Source: Erythrocercus mccallii (lineage: Eukaryota > Chordata > Aves > Passeriformes > Dicruridae). From it: a DNA stretch of 64,000 bases. Made by a program: the position numbers and the translations under genes. The notes beneath the pieces are model-generated. The model searched no databases and was not told the origin of the DNA. It worked only from the letters and a program-made list of their open reading frames with translations. Where the stretch lies: the NCBI GenBank assembly GCA_013397435.1, contig VZRG01000441.1, positions 129,477 to 193,476 on the forward strand. Reading direction: 5' to 3'. Within the stretch, counting starts at the first letter, position 1. Each line of letters starts with the position of its first letter. Positions 12,302-27,300 of this stretch are shown in pieces.

Positions 12302-15300
12302 CTAGTGAATAAAAGAAATTAATTTAGTATGTTTCAAGTCATCAGACAGCACTCTGATAAACCAGTATGACATCAATAAATTACTACAGTGATCCTACAC
12401 AGAGCTGCAACACAAAAATGTCTTTACGTGTATTATGTTTCTATCACTGTATCAGTGCTGTTCCATGTAAACATTCTTAAGTTTCTCTAATTATCAATAC
12501 GGGAAATACAAATCAGACAGGAACAAGAGTACCTTTTCTAATATTCCATCAGTGTCACTCATTGATATTAAAGGCTTGAGAAATTACCAGAAGTTTCATA
12601 GCTGCTCATTTCTTATCTATCCATCATGTATGTTAGTAGTAAAGGAACTATGTTCGACAGATTTTATTTAAAAAAATATTAGTAACAGCCCTTTTAAAAA
12701 ACCCAAAACATGCCACAAAACCCCAGAGCAAATACAATTTCAGATTTCTAATCATCTGACACAGTTCTGTTTTAGGACAAATATTTGAAGTGAGAGAACA
12801 GGTACAATATACCCCTTTCAATAAATAATACTTACATGCTAACTTATATTCACATTTATTCACTTTTTCACGGATTATATTTAAGGCAATAGGTTTTTTG
12901 ATGATATCATAGTAGTCTGGTACCTAAAAAAAATCCAAACAAAAAGATTCATGGACAAACAAATGGAAGCTTAAATTATGCCTATGTAAAACATGAAAGC
13001 AAATCATGTATCAAAAAGCACTTATGTTTTGATTTTAAATAAACAGAGGAGTCCTACACAACTACCTTCATTCCCTGAACTGAATACTAGTTTTAGGCAC
13101 TGCTTTTTTTTGTATCATTCAAGTAAATTCAAGTAAAGTAGCAGATTACAACAAACATTAGCCAGCAATTTAATGAATAAATCTACTCCTAAATGCCCTC
13201 TGAACAGCTGTAAGGAAATTGCATGGGCAGATAAGCATTATGCCGTTCCAGCTATTCTCATCTGTCAAGTACAAAAATTATTTCCAATATATTAAATTTA
13301 TTTTTCCTGTAATATATTACAATGTTAAAAGCTCTTTAATCATGAGTAATAACCATTTTGACTCCACCACTATTCATTCAGAATTCTGAGATTCCATTTA
13401 CTTGTGTTGAAGAGCAGCAAGCAGAAGACTGTGCAAGTACCAGAGAGAAACCATTTCAGAACAATGTCTATGGGATCAAGAGTCAGGGAGGTGAAGGACT
13501 GCTTAACCTTTAAGTGTACTGATCATTTGGACCCAATTTTGAATTCAGTAAGCACCAAGTCTAGGGTGACTGTCTCACAAACTGGGGTGGGGGAAGCGAA
13601 AGAAAAAGGTATCTAATCCAAACTTGACTTCCCCTCCTCCAATGAAAGATACCCACATGCACCATCATGTATGTTTTAAAACCAAGTTTTTGGTTATGGC
13701 CTGCAATTTTACTACAGATCAAGTGCAACCTGCAAATGAACCTAAAGGAAGAGTTAGTAGAGAAACAGAATTAAATTGACATTTTTCATTCCCTTCCCTT
13801 CAGGAGTGCTGTTTATGTAATTACTAAAAAGAAAAGTAATTTTCGCTTTCTGGCTTACTGCGCATTGACCATTCAATGTATTCTTTACATTGTCTTAAAG
13901 GCAGCTAAAAGTTTAAACCAAAATATCTATCATGATGAAGAAAATTTGGGTCAGGTATGGATTTTCCCTTTCAGCTATATAGAGACTATCCCTTAGTGAT
14001 TGATTCAGACAAACCAGAATGCACTGAATTCCAGCAATTTAGTTTCAGCATCGAAATGAAGTTGTATTCTCCATTGCGTTCACCAGATTCTTGCCATTCC
14101 CAACATAATTCCAATACTCTACTAGGCAGTCACTAATCTCTACTTCATTCAAAATTCCTCTCCTCCTCCTCTACACTTACTTTGTTCACTCACGTTTGTA
14201 CATCATTCTCTTTGTCCAGATAGATTAATCCTTCCAACTATTTGTGACTCTGAATTCAGAGCTTCAGGTCTTCATTGAACAGCTATCACTGCTGACTTTA
14301 GCAGAGCCCTTAAACACCAAACTCTAGATCCCCAAGAATGTATGTGCAGAGTTGCCCCAGAGGGCTTGGAAAGGACAGGCACTTTGGCAGGGTCAGATAT
14401 TTCCAGCAGTGCCTTACAATGGACAAGCCAGTGCAGCCTGAAAAAGCAGCTTTGGGAAGTTTTATTGTAGTAAAAACCTCTGGAGCAGCACTTACTTTGG
14501 GTACCCACATTATCATCCAGTATTTTGAAATTTAAGCAAGAGGGAAATTAAGAATGAAGCTACAGAATCATCTTTTCACTGCATTATAGTTAAGATCAGC
14601 GTGAAGTTGTTTCTATCTTATTATTTATTGCAGGTCTGTTCTCAGAATGTCTTCGCATAAATTAAAGATTAATTAAACTAATTAATCAATAACCAGAAGC
14701 TTACCTTTGGCAGTCCTGTGCTCTACTTATTTGGTGGGGTTTTTTTTCAAACCAAATCATTTCACATTTTAAAATGCCCAGTGAAAAGCATATTTAAAAT
14801 TTTGCCAATACCACATCAATTGTAAAAGTTACTTCTGGCACCAAATATCTGAGCTGAAATGCAAGAGTTCTCCTGAATCCCACTGTGTGGCTCTATCCCC
14901 TGTTTGGACCATGCTGTCAATTCCCAAGGTTTACCAGCAACATGCAGGACTGTCTTACTCCATTACTGTTCCCTCCACAGTTCTGTCAGTTACCTGGATT
15001 TTGGAAACCAGTTTCATGAAAGGCCAGCTGTCATCATGTCGCACCAGTTCAACTATGAGTTGTTCAAAAGCTGAGAGTTCATGGACTCCACCTTGACGTC
15101 CTGAACTTCTCCTGTTCAGTACTGGAGGAGATGATTCTGGAAAAAAAAAATAACTCAACACCCCACCAGATAAAATCTAAAACCTGACAATTAAAAAAAA
15201 AAAAAGGTTGAAACACCATTATTTTGGGGTACTAAAACTGTAGTTTAAAAGCACAAGGCATGTAGTTTGGCCTAAAGTATTAACTCCAGTCTTGTAATTT

Positions 15301-18300
15301 ATTACTAAAATGTCTCTCTTGTCATACAAAATGCTAACTACCAGGACTTAGCTGAGTGACTCCTCCATTGCATTAATTTTCAACATGATTTTTTTTCACT
15401 GATTTCAATCTTAAAACAATTTGTTAAACACTTGAAGAAAACCCCTATTAGAGTAAAACCAGAATAAGCTGCCTGCTCCTAACTTTTACTTTCACAAAAC
15501 CTCTATTCAGAGTGGTTTTATCTGCTTTCAAGAGCAGTCAGCAGGGTGGTTAAAGGAAAAGCTCAGAAATTCTGAATAGTGACAGACAGAAACGGTGCAG
15601 AATACAAGGCTGCCACACTGGAGTGCAAGCTCTTTTATACTCTTCAGCCTCACACTGGGTCCTTTTGGTTTTAAAAGGTTATTGTATCTTTCCAAGTATT
15701 TCCTTACCATCATAGTATTACCTTAACAAGCAAGGACACTGTTAGCCCTATACCAGACAGACAACATTTTTCTTCTGGTAGCAGTTTCTTGTTGCGTGTG
15801 TATATTCCAAATTTCACTACCTTGCCTCTATCTGTGTTCTTCACTGTTTAATTCTTTAATAAAATAAAATCATAAAAGGTACAAGTAAACATTTGCATGG
15901 GTTAAGGCACTTTCAAGTTTTCTATCCACTTATTATAGAGCACATTGTGGGCAAATATGAAATTTCAAATATGGATACAATAAATCTCAGATGACTGAAA
16001 ATGTTAAGGTTCGCTTCCATCACTGCAAAAGAAAGAAACTGTCTCATTGGAAGTGGCAAAACTGCCTTCAACCACTACTTCTAGTCTCCATGCTCTACCA
16101 TGCAAATATTTTAGCAAGGAACAGAATGTAGATTTTGCTGTGATAAACACATTTCTCTAACCTGTAGATTGTCGTTTTCTGCCTCTTCTCTTGGGTTCGG
16201 CAACAGGAAGAGAAAGCTTTGAAGCAGAAACTGGAAATTTCCTAAGCCGCTCACTGGGGTCTGCGCTATCAGCAATTCTAAATCCAAGGGAGTTGGAAGG
16301 GCTGTTTGCCAGTGTGTTATCAGTGCTCTTTCTTCCTCTTCGTCTTCTTCGAGGACCAAGTAACTCCACAAAAACATCTGCTTGTAATGAACTTTGGCTC
16401 TGACGAGTGGTCCGGCTATTAAGTCTTAAAGTAGACTTTGTCACTGCTGAAGAGGCCGATTTTATGTTTCTCAAACCCCTTCTGGTAATTTTTGACGAAG
16501 ACTCAATTTGCTGGCTCCGAGAAGCATATCTTGCCTGACGCTGGCTGTTCTGACTTGAGAATGGATTGTTGAGTTTGGCTGCTCTCATTTTTAATGGAAA
16601 CTTGACCTGGGATCTTCCTTGCTTTGATGGGCTAAAAAGTGAATAGTTATGTTTATTTATTCCAAAATTCCATTTGTCTCTTTTCCTTCCGTTTTCTAAT
16701 TCAGCATTTAAAAAACCAAGCCATTCAAGGTTGAACTGGTAAGCAGCTGGCTTGCAACCTGATGCAGTCAATTACCCACAATTACCATTACCTCAAATAC
16801 TGCTCTTGGGTCTCTTAATTAAATATTACATGGAGCACATACCTTAAAGAAATGCTCAGAATTCCGATCACCTTTGCAGCTTCGGCAATAGGAATTAATT
16901 AACTGGAGCACCAACTATCAATTTCTTTAAATCACTTCTTTCTCACAGCAAGTGTTAACTAGTAGGATTTCTGAACATTATTATCAGCCACATAAATAAA
17001 ATGCACTTGTAAAATGCTACGAGCTATGCTCTGGTCAGGGTTTATAACTAATACTTAAGACTCCCCTTCCTTTACAGGGAAGAGAGAAGATCCCAGAGAT
17101 ATATTTATTTCCTGAGGACATGCACATTCTCTCCAACTACTGAATCTCAACTGTCAAGAGCTGCAAATAACCTTGCCTTTTTCAATTCAAAAGACTGTAC
17201 CAAAAAGAGAATAAAAATACTCTGAGATCAGAAAAGTTTCCTTCAATATTTATGTTGCTGGCATGTGTATCAAATTTTTACTGAAATTATCACTTTGTAC
17301 TATTTAGCTTGTGTAGCATTTTGGTTGGTTTTTCAAGGTTTTCATGGGTTGTTTGTCTGGGTTTTGTTTGTTTTGGTGTTGTTATGATTTGGGGGGGCTT
17401 TTTCAGGGGGTAAGGGTGGTTTGGTTTGTTTGTTGGCCTTTTTAAACCGCTACTGCATTAGTCCTCAAGCCTTCCCAATGTCACGTGGCCTCTGATGGAT
17501 TGTTTTCCCTAATGTTCTAATACTTACTGTATGCATCTAGTCCTCCAAAATTCAAAACTGGACAAAAACAAGTCCAGTTTTTTTTCCAGAAAACCTTTAC
17601 TGTTTGAAACTCTCTCCACTTTACGTTCAAACAGTAGCTGTACAGAACTGCAGCTATGATGGCCTTCTGTCACCCATACATGCAAAGCTTGAACTTTTAT
17701 CCTGAAAAGTAAGCCCAAGTCCAGTAGCCCTAGCTTTTGTCAGTATTAAATCTTTTGGAAAGAGCCAAATTTGTAACAAGCTGCCGTTTTCTAAAAATAA
17801 ACATCTTTTTCAAACTAGAGTTTCAAGATACATGCTTATGTGAATAATTTCTCCACATAATGATCAAGGTGGTATTTTAACAGGTCTATATACCTTATCT
17901 CTTCCTCCTCTTGAGATTCATCCTCCTCATCTTGCTCTTCTTCATAATGCTCCTCCTCACTTTGTCCCATCTCATCATAGTTTGCCTCTTCTTCTCCTTC
18001 TAGTTGTTCAGCAGTCTCTTCATCGCTTTCCACAGAGGGTCTCTGTCTGGAAGAGAGGCGTCTAGAGCGCTGCTTTGGTCGGCACTCTGGGCAAAACCAA
18101 TCTCCTTCAGGAATGACCTAGAAACAGAAGGGGGAAATGAAGAGAAAAAGCATTAGCAATATGCAATTATATTCTAAGAACTATTCAAGTTCTGTGTGAA
18201 AAGGAAGCACTTCTTCTGAGATACCTTCAGCTTGGGCCTGATGCAGTAAGTGTGATAGCCTCGGTCGCAGCCATCACACAGCACCATGCTTTCTGCATCG

Positions 18301-21300
18301 CCTTTCTTCCGACACACTTTGCAGCGAGCATTGAGGATGGACTTGGACCAGATGACACTTCGATCCAATGTAGACAGATGTAGGAAGACTTGGGACAAGC
18401 TGGTAGAAGAAAGAAGTGACTCTCTCCAGCGATCCAGAACTGTTTTATAGGACCGTCCACCATCACTGGCATCTTCCATTGAAGAAGGGCATTTAAAAAA
18501 ATAAGAAATTACAAACACCCACAGAATTATCAAACTTCTTTTTCAAAGATCCAGGTTATTCTAGAATATGAGGTAATACTCTGTCTGTCAACAGACAGCA
18601 AGTAGCAAACTGGGATAATTCAACCTTTGTCTTATCTCTTCAGTACTGGAGTATTTTCTCTGTAGTTTCCAAGATGCTGGAGGCTTTAAGATTTTACTCC
18701 TCAATACCTATTCAACTTAGAACTTGCACATACATAGGTCATTAATAAGACAGTAAACTCAGGTATCAACCTGGAAACCTAATTTGATTCAACTTACAAA
18801 GTATAAAACATTACTTAAGATTATGAAAAAATGATCACGCGTCCAATATACCGTCCTTTGTATTTACATTTGGAAATCCCAAAATGGTTAAAGAAAGTAC
18901 TTGAAACTTCACTGGCAAAGAACAGTTTGAAGAGCACTTATCACCCACACTTGCTCCAGTATAGTCTACCAAAGTCTTTCAAAGTCTTTCAGCCCTCTGC
19001 CCATGCCTCACTGCCTTCATTCCTGCCCTGTACTCTGCCTTCACAAGCCCTGCATCTCTGTGTGGCTAACCAAGTCGGGTGACTGACCTGGATGAAATGT
19101 AACTCTTTCCTTTATACCTTTTAAGCAATGTAGCACACAGGAGGGACGTGTGGTGCACATCAAGTGTCAAACACCTGAGTTCCTAATTAGGTTGAAAATA
19201 AATGGGGGAGGGAACAGGGCTGAGAAATTAGATGTTATTTTCAAATAGTTTTGGTTTGCAATCCAGGTCATGGAAGTGTCCACACAAACACACACACACT
19301 GAACAGCGAGGGGAACAGTACTGAATGGGAATGGGCAGCTGGGAACTAGAGAAGCAAGCAGGCTGTTTGAGAACCTGAGAGGACACAGAAGGTATAAATG
19401 ACATCCTTCACTGCTGCTGAGCGGAAAGCTAATTTCTTTATTGAAGCCGAAAGTTATTTCTTGCATTTTAAAGTAAGAAGATTTGAGAACAGGAAGAGAT
19501 AATACAACAGTGCTTTTGATTATGGAAATGTCTGCAGGCTTCCCTTCTAAAAGTGATAGTCCAGCTACGACAGTCTGATCTCAGTTGATTAATGATGCAC
19601 TCCAGTATATAATGCCATCCTGCCTGCTGCACTACTGACAGTGGGCACACAAATGGCCTGTGATGCACCTGTCTACCAAATTATTTACTCTCAGGAATAG
19701 GAAAATATCTAATAACAAATAAAATGAAAGAACAAAAATGAGACTAATTGCTCTCCTGGCAAGGCCCTTCTGCCTTCTCATTAACTGGCTGCCAGGATTT
19801 GTCTAATCTTGCATACATTTGCATTAGCAGCAAGCAGCACAAGAGAAGTGATGGGAGAAGGCAGAGGATAAACAGGCAACACAGCTTCATAAATAAAATA
19901 CAGCCACTCCTGAACTGCAAACCTGTATTTCCTAATATTTCCTATTACTTAGTCCTTAGGCTTTCTGTGTTAAGTTCCGTCTTCTGAAGACAGTGGACAA
20001 GGTTCTTTCCACAGCACTGCAGTATATCTCCATGTATTTTTTTAAAATTCAGTAAGAAAATTAAAATCACTTAAATCAGTTCTGTACTGTAACTCTTATT
20101 CTTAAAGACGCTTTATCTTAAGTATATATATAGTCTGGTAAGCATTTATTTGGCTAACAATGTCAGCTTGAGCATTATTACTTTTATTTGGAGATTATTT
20201 TCAGTCTGGGTTGGCATACCAATATAGTTCATCACACAACACCACAAATATATTGCAACTGCAAATTTGCAGAGCAAGTAGAGATGAAAATTACTGACCA
20301 CAACCTGCTTCAGCATATCCTGCTGCTGAAATAAGCCAAATAACACCCACTATTTCAGATCCCAATTGGCAAAATAGGAATAACACTTTTTTCCCCCCAT
20401 CCATCATCTTTCTCATTTATATTGTTAACTTGGAGGGAGAAATGGCCTCTTCCTTTGTGTCTGAACAGCTCTACACTGCGCAGTGGGATACCCTTCTGTC
20501 AGCTAAGTCCTCCAAGCTGTGGTACAATGTAAATGAAGTAATTTGACAGATCTATGCACTCATCTATCAACAGCTAATTGAGTTCAGGGAAGGGTTTTCC
20601 ATTTTAGTGTTTCTAGAAAGGATATGCAGTTGCACAAAGCTATGAAGTTTCAGAAAAAAATGGGACATTAAAAGAAAGGGGGGAAAAAACCCCAGGATTA
20701 CGGGAACAGGCAGATTTTGGTCATAAAGTGATTTAAAAAATACCGTTATTTACTTCTGGTTGCAGAAACCTTTATCTTAAATACTTGAGCTGTATCTGTT
20801 TCACATTTAAACCTTTGGATTCAATATCTTCAATGTAAGGAACTGGCTACAAAATTCATTAAGTAAAAAACAATAAAAAAAGAAAACCTGATAAAATATT
20901 CAATGCTTTCTAATTCTTAGAAATACAAGTAACATTTAAAATTTACCATCTCTCTGACTAGTCTTGTCTTTCACTCTCTTCCTCCTTTTATACCCCCAGT
21001 GGTGCCTTTCATCATCTTCTGCATTACCTAACATTAAATTCATAGAGTTATTTCAAATACCTTTTTGAAGCATGGCAGATTATTTTAAATTAATTTTTAT
21101 ATTCCATACTTGTGCAGTCTAAAAACGTGACTTGAAAAGTGGTTCTCAATATGTGCACACAGTGAAGGTAGACAGTGAAGGGTAAGGGAGTACTGTGCAT
21201 GGAGGAATTGCACATGCCAGTGTTTACTTTGACTCCCACTACAAACAGAATGCTTGAACTAAAAGCTCTGAATCCTACCCTGCCTTACCTTTCTGTCCAT

Positions 21301-24300
21301 CTCTGGTGCAAATGGCCAAAAGAGCAGATACTAACCACAGGTTTCTCTCTGAGCAAACAATTTGTCTGGTCTATGCTACCCCAAACCTCCTCACAGCTCA
21401 AAAAACGTAGCCCGGTAATGGGCACAGTTCTCAAAGACCAAGAGAATTAGTTCATCTGTCCACTTGAAACAATGTATTTTGAATATTTTTGTGCAGGAGT
21501 GTTCTCAAGTATTAAAATGATTAAATTAACCTCCCAGGAAGAAAGAGCCATGGTCAACCTCATCTGCTCCAATTACAAGGCATCTTCTTTGACTGCCTTC
21601 TCTGAAGAGTAAAGAAAAATTCTTTATCACAAAAAAGCCCATTTCCACCTTTGCTGCCTCTGCTCATGAAACTCTGCAGGGAAGTAACGAAAGCATAAGA
21701 ACAAAGTATGTGTATATACTAATCATATCCCAGGATACTGCTGAAAGATGTCTGATGCTATTATGAGGACGATTATAAATAGGAAAGGAAACAGCTTTGG
21801 AAGTACAGGAAACAAAGATAAAATCTAAAAAGAAAGGAATGGAACAAAGACAAGCAAAAAGGAGCAAAAAAGTTGGGTTTGTTTTGGTTTTTTTTGTCAC
21901 ACAAGAAATGCATGGCGCAAGTTACAAAGTAGGCAAATGGTTCCCTCCATCAGTCTCAAAGGTGCTCCCATGAATTAGAACCCAACCTTTTGCATGGAAA
22001 TCTGAAGGATGCTTGAATGACTGAAAACCTGAACTAGTGCAGAAGGCAGACTTTTTTTGTGGATGCCTCACTGAACTCCAAGCAACCAAATCACTTCATT
22101 TTATACCTCAACTTTCACATCTCTGTAAAAGGAATGATGAGACTTATTACTGCATTGTGAAGTATTTTGAAATGTAAGGAAAAGTAAATTTATATCAAAA
22201 AATAGGCAAAATTCCTAACAAAATCTGCTTGTATTTCTTCCTTCTCAAACAATCTTCTTCTGAGAAGCAGCACTTTAGAGTTTCCTTCAAACAAATATTT
22301 AAAAAAGAAAAAGTTTTTTAAATCTTAATTCTGAAATTTTTGCAGGAAAAGACTGTACTGCAACTGCACCCCCTCCTTTCCATGAGTCTCCTGTAACATT
22401 ACCTTGGGCTGCACTGAAGGAAGAAAACCCGAATTTTCATAGTAATATTTAATGAAAGGATTTCAAAAATACAGTTCATTATTAAAAAATGCATACAATT
22501 TAAATCGTGTTACATTTAATCACCAGACAACAGAAGATTAATGGGCATCTAGTAGCTCTGTGAGGCTGAAGGGGCCATTTCTGGGGTTTCCACATCTCCT
22601 TTTACATCGCTATCTTCTCTGTCAGTCTTTTCTTGCTCTTCCACTTGAACATTTGGTATGCACCTCAACTCTAAACCTATCAGAATCACCAGCAAGGCTC
22701 CTGGCAGCCTGATAGAGCCTCAAACAAAAACAGAGCCGAGAGGAGCAGCTGGTCCTTTTACTGCTGTGCTGGGTCCCTTTGTCTGCTCTGCACCCTGGAG
22801 GCCACCAGCATAAACCTGCCAGTGACTGCAGGGAATTTCAGCATGCTGCCTTTAGGAGTAGCAGCCATAAATGAAAACTAAAAATTGTTAAGTATGGCTC
22901 CATTTTCTAACAGGAACAGAGCAAAGAAAGGAATAGAGAGGACAAAGAAACTTCGCAGCGAAAGAAGGAACTGAAATAATGACAAAGACAGAGCATTTTC
23001 AGTGTGGTTTAAAGCAGAAATGCAGGGACACTGTTTTTACCACAAGTGTTCCCTTGTACTGCTACCAGAACAGAACTCCTAGCACTTGCTTGACTTCCAA
23101 TATTTCTACTTAAATGGTAATCCCAATCAGCCAAAAAAAATTGGGATTATCAGATTTAACGTGAGAAACAGATATGCCAGGCGTTTTGTCTAGGGGAGGG
23201 TTCCCTTACATAACTGGAACAACTATTAAAAAAAACACCCCTCCCATTAGGAAAAAAAAAAAAGAATGAGTGCAGAGACACAGTAATCTGTGTAAGACCA
23301 GTCAAACAAAACCAAAAATTCGTCAAACTAAACCCTGGTGGTTACAAGCTTAGAGCTAATTTCTATCACAATACTGTTGGTCACACTCTGGAGGGGTCAG
23401 GGAAAAACCGCGTCACAGCTTTGAGCACACAGCAGTCCAGAAAAACTTTCATTAAAAGATTTAGTAGCACTACAAACACTTCCTTGTCAGGCTAGGCTAA
23501 GTAGAGAACTTTTCTATGTCTGCTATACATATGCCATCTTGCCTTCATTCAGATTCACCTCCTGCTAAAAGCAGCCCATTACGCAACTGAAAACATGAGA
23601 CATTTGGCACCAAAAAGCAAGAGGGAACCTGACACTGTCACTTAATGGTTAGGGCAGTAAGCCAGAGCTGAGGACACCTGGGATCCTTCCTGCTCCTCAG
23701 CAATGTAGGTTATTCTATACATTACTGTAATCTTAGAGCAGTAGCATTTTTCATAGCAGAAGAGATGCACAGGCACACTACAGTAAACAAACATCAGAGA
23801 TTTAAGACATGCAAAACACATATATTTGCTTTCCTTATATACTCCCTTTGTCACTCAGTATAAAACACCTAAGAGAACAGGATTTCAAAGTTAAAAAAAA
23901 AAAAATCAACCCACCATCATTCCAAAGGTAAGGCAAAACCATGAACCAACATTAAGATTATGGCAGAGTTGAAATCACCAAAAAGACAGAGGACTGCTAA
24001 AAACCCTTCTCTCCAAATACTTCTGGGACATTTTTCTTCTTTTAGTCTTTTTCCTCTAACTTAGGATGCACGATCAGCCAGCTAATAATCATGTCTTTCC
24101 CCTTAGGGGAATAGTAAACTTACAACTGTCAGCAAGGGGTTGTCAGCAAAATACTCTCAGACTCCGTATGGAAATGGAGGCATATAATGCACAATGTATT
24201 TACAACTTGTATGTGAAAAGTAGGACAAATGCTAGAGGTACTGTCAATTAACTCTTGCACAGGTTGCAATCTAGTCATATAGCAGGAAATAAGCTGTATC

Positions 24301-27300
24301 ATGCCTGGCTTGGAAAGTGCAGACATATTTGAGCTGACCAAACACTCAGCCAAGTAAAGCTTTTAAACAGCTGCGGTTTCAACTATTCTTGTGCAATCTC
24401 CCCTTTCATCTCAATCATTTGCTGCACTTCCCTCTTCTAGAGGTCATCACACCAGTATCAAAAGCTTGTGGAAGGGAACCCATGCCCACGTGTCAGGCTC
24501 TGGCACAAATCTAGCTCAAACCCATCTTCAGTGGCAACCGATACTCAGACAGCAGGCTCCATGCAGGAGCGACCAAGATGCAGAAACAACTTCAGGTCAA
24601 CTGTGTCCCAGGGCATTAACATCTTTTGTTAACACACCAAAACCTGCGTTTTTTTCTTCAACTACTTCAACTACAGCAGAGTCTGACAGAGCAGAATGAT
24701 TTTATACAGATTATCAGAGGAGAGTATCAGTCTACCAGGCTGTGTAACAGTTGCTGCTCTGGAGGACCCTGGAATGCGCTGCACTGGCAAACCAGAGGTG
24801 AGAGGTAAATCAGCTCAGCAAGCACAGTACAGCTCATCCCCAGTGTGCCATCCAGACAGGAAGTCTGACTAAGACAGCCACCTTGGGAAGGAGGAACCAC
24901 CTCTACACATTCCTCTAAGATAAAAGTCCACTTCTGAAGCACAAAAGGATCCTAAGGAATCCAGACCTGAGCGAAAACAAACTGACTTTATGCACTTTGG
25001 ATCCTCTCTCTCACCTCTGGAACCTCATCAGAGGAAGCCAAGTAAAGAATATGTGTCAAAGTAAAGCTATAATCCTGCTTTAAATTTTTCTTGCCACCTT
25101 TTATTTCCAAGTTATACAGCACAAAAGCAAAACCTGAGAATCTTAATGTTTGCAATGTATGTCTTTCTTATACTTTACTATAAGTATTCTGTTATTGCTG
25201 AACAAGGTGAACTAGGTCTATATTGCTTTCACTGAAACAGTATAAAAAGAAGCAAACATTTTTATAACCTAGAACTGCATGATATACTGGCCTCAACAGT
25301 AATTGTGAATTATAGTATTCTCCCAGGAAGCTTGACCATTTCTAAGGGTACAATTTGTCTCCCAATGCATCAGTATAACTGTAGCACCACATAAAGAAGG
25401 CCACTGAAATAATTTGTTAAGTATGTATGTATTTAAGAGTAAAACTTGCTTGTTAATTAATATATATTACATATCTATATCTATATCTATCTATATATGT
25501 GAGTGAGTTAAGTTTTTGTTCTTTTCCCCAAGATGTCCTTCTAAAGCATCCAGTCTTGCAAAATGAGCAAGTGGGTTTGGGGTGGGGGTCTTACTGTAGC
25601 ATTGAGGTGGATGTATTTGGTTTGTTAGTTACAAAACCTTACACAAGACTAGAGATATAGTTTCAATTCTGAGACTTACCAAGAGGTGCTTTGAGAAACC
25701 TGCGCTCAATTCCTTGTTCTATCTGAAGCAGTGCAGATGCCAAGTAGTGGACCACATTACTGACTGGCTGAGGAGTACTTGTACTTGTTGATGCAGCACT
25801 TGGAGCTTCGGTTTTTAACCCAAGAAGTCTAGAAGAGAAAGGCATTGAATTATCTTTGAAGTCTCTGAACTTAACACCAGAAACACTTGCAAATGTATGT
25901 ATCCACAAAAGCTTCTTATTTTAACTTCACTTGCATGCATGGATTACAGACATGAACAGATACTACACAGGTGCGATTAGCTATCCTAGTTCTTACGTTT
26001 GCTCAGCTAGTCTAGTTAATCTAGATAAATCATCTTTAAGTAGCAGTTATATAAATTCCAAGCAATGTGGATGACAAATTTCAAAAGAACTAAGATTTCC
26101 AGAAAATTTGATGTGACATCCATCAGCTAGTTCATGACTGATTTCTGTGAAGAATATAGTCCCAATAATTCTTTAGTGAAAACGCTTCCAGTGGCAAAGA
26201 GTAGCTTTTTAGAACATGTCCACCTGCAGTAATTCAACTACGCAGATCCCTACAATTCAAAAGATTTTTGAAGAGAAAGTAAAAAAATAAAAACAAAGTA
26301 ATTTTTAAATGTAAATCAAGAATTGTTAACTTGCACATTCTCATCCTTGAAGGATCTTAATAAAATATTAACTTTTATGTAAGGGTGCTTAAAAAGCCTC
26401 CCAAACAACAAAAAACCCCCGAAAAACCCCCTGAAACCAACCAAACAAAACACCAAAGAGGTAGTTTTCCAATAAAACAGGACCGAAAGACTAAGTAATA
26501 ATTTCAAATTGTAGTTAATCTTTCTGAACCAAAAACATTAAGTAACAAGAGCAGCTCACACTACTGAAAATAAAATTCCATTTCCAATTGGGGTTTATAA
26601 AAAATTAACTAATTAAGATTGTCTAGATTCTGCTCTATTCTCGTGAATAAGCAATGCTTTTAGTTGTCCCTGTTCTTTTTTCACACTTAAAAGCTGTTCA
26701 TTATATTTTGCAGTCACACACATTTTGAGAGCCTGAAAGCAAACAGAAAGAAAGCTGCGTAGTTATTTACATTTCACTAGTCAAACTCCAAGGTCTTAAT
26801 GAGATGTCACTTGAGGTGGATAAAAAGCCCCACATCAAAAGCAATCTGTCACATGATTTCAGAATCCCATAGTCTGATTTAATATGCAAGGCGTTATTAG
26901 AGTAGACTTTATTCAGAAACTCTGATGGAGTCAGTATCAAATGGAAAAAAAAATTAAGCCACAAAGTTCTGCACTTGAATCGAGAGCTGGCAACGGAACA
27001 ATTATCCAACATTAAGTTGAAACAGATAAATTTCAGCTTCTTAGTTAAAACTGGAATACTTTTATATTGTGGTTTTCAGGAACCAAATGTCTGTAAATCA
27101 TGTGATTAATATAAAGGATGACCCCATCCATTTTGCATACAACTAAAGAACTCTGATTCAAAGGGTAGTCTTACAAGAAAAATTCTAATTCAGTTATGAA
27201 TGACAATTGAAAGAAAATGAGAAAAAGACTTGAAGAACTGTAAATTCCTGACATCCAACACAGCATTCATTAGTCCACTCAGAAATACAGCTTTTATAGA

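Larger units (their letters stand above)
18473..25679 (-). other. BAZ1A: BAZ1A intron (exons 18-19), 7.2 kb
   Basis: The largest fully contained intron, GTAAGT...GGAAG. I found no exon or recognisable transposon in it. Small features are a perfect 10-base tandem duplication at 18971-18990, a CA repeat at 19280-19299, oligo-A runs near 23249 and 23895, and a TATC/TA repeat at 25458-25507. Confidence 0.8.

Noticed and set aside
16632..16771. N-terminal extension of the BAZ1A exon 21 frame
   Set aside because: A TTTTTAG acceptor and the phase of exon 20 place the exon start at 16631; the upstream codons do not match the family.
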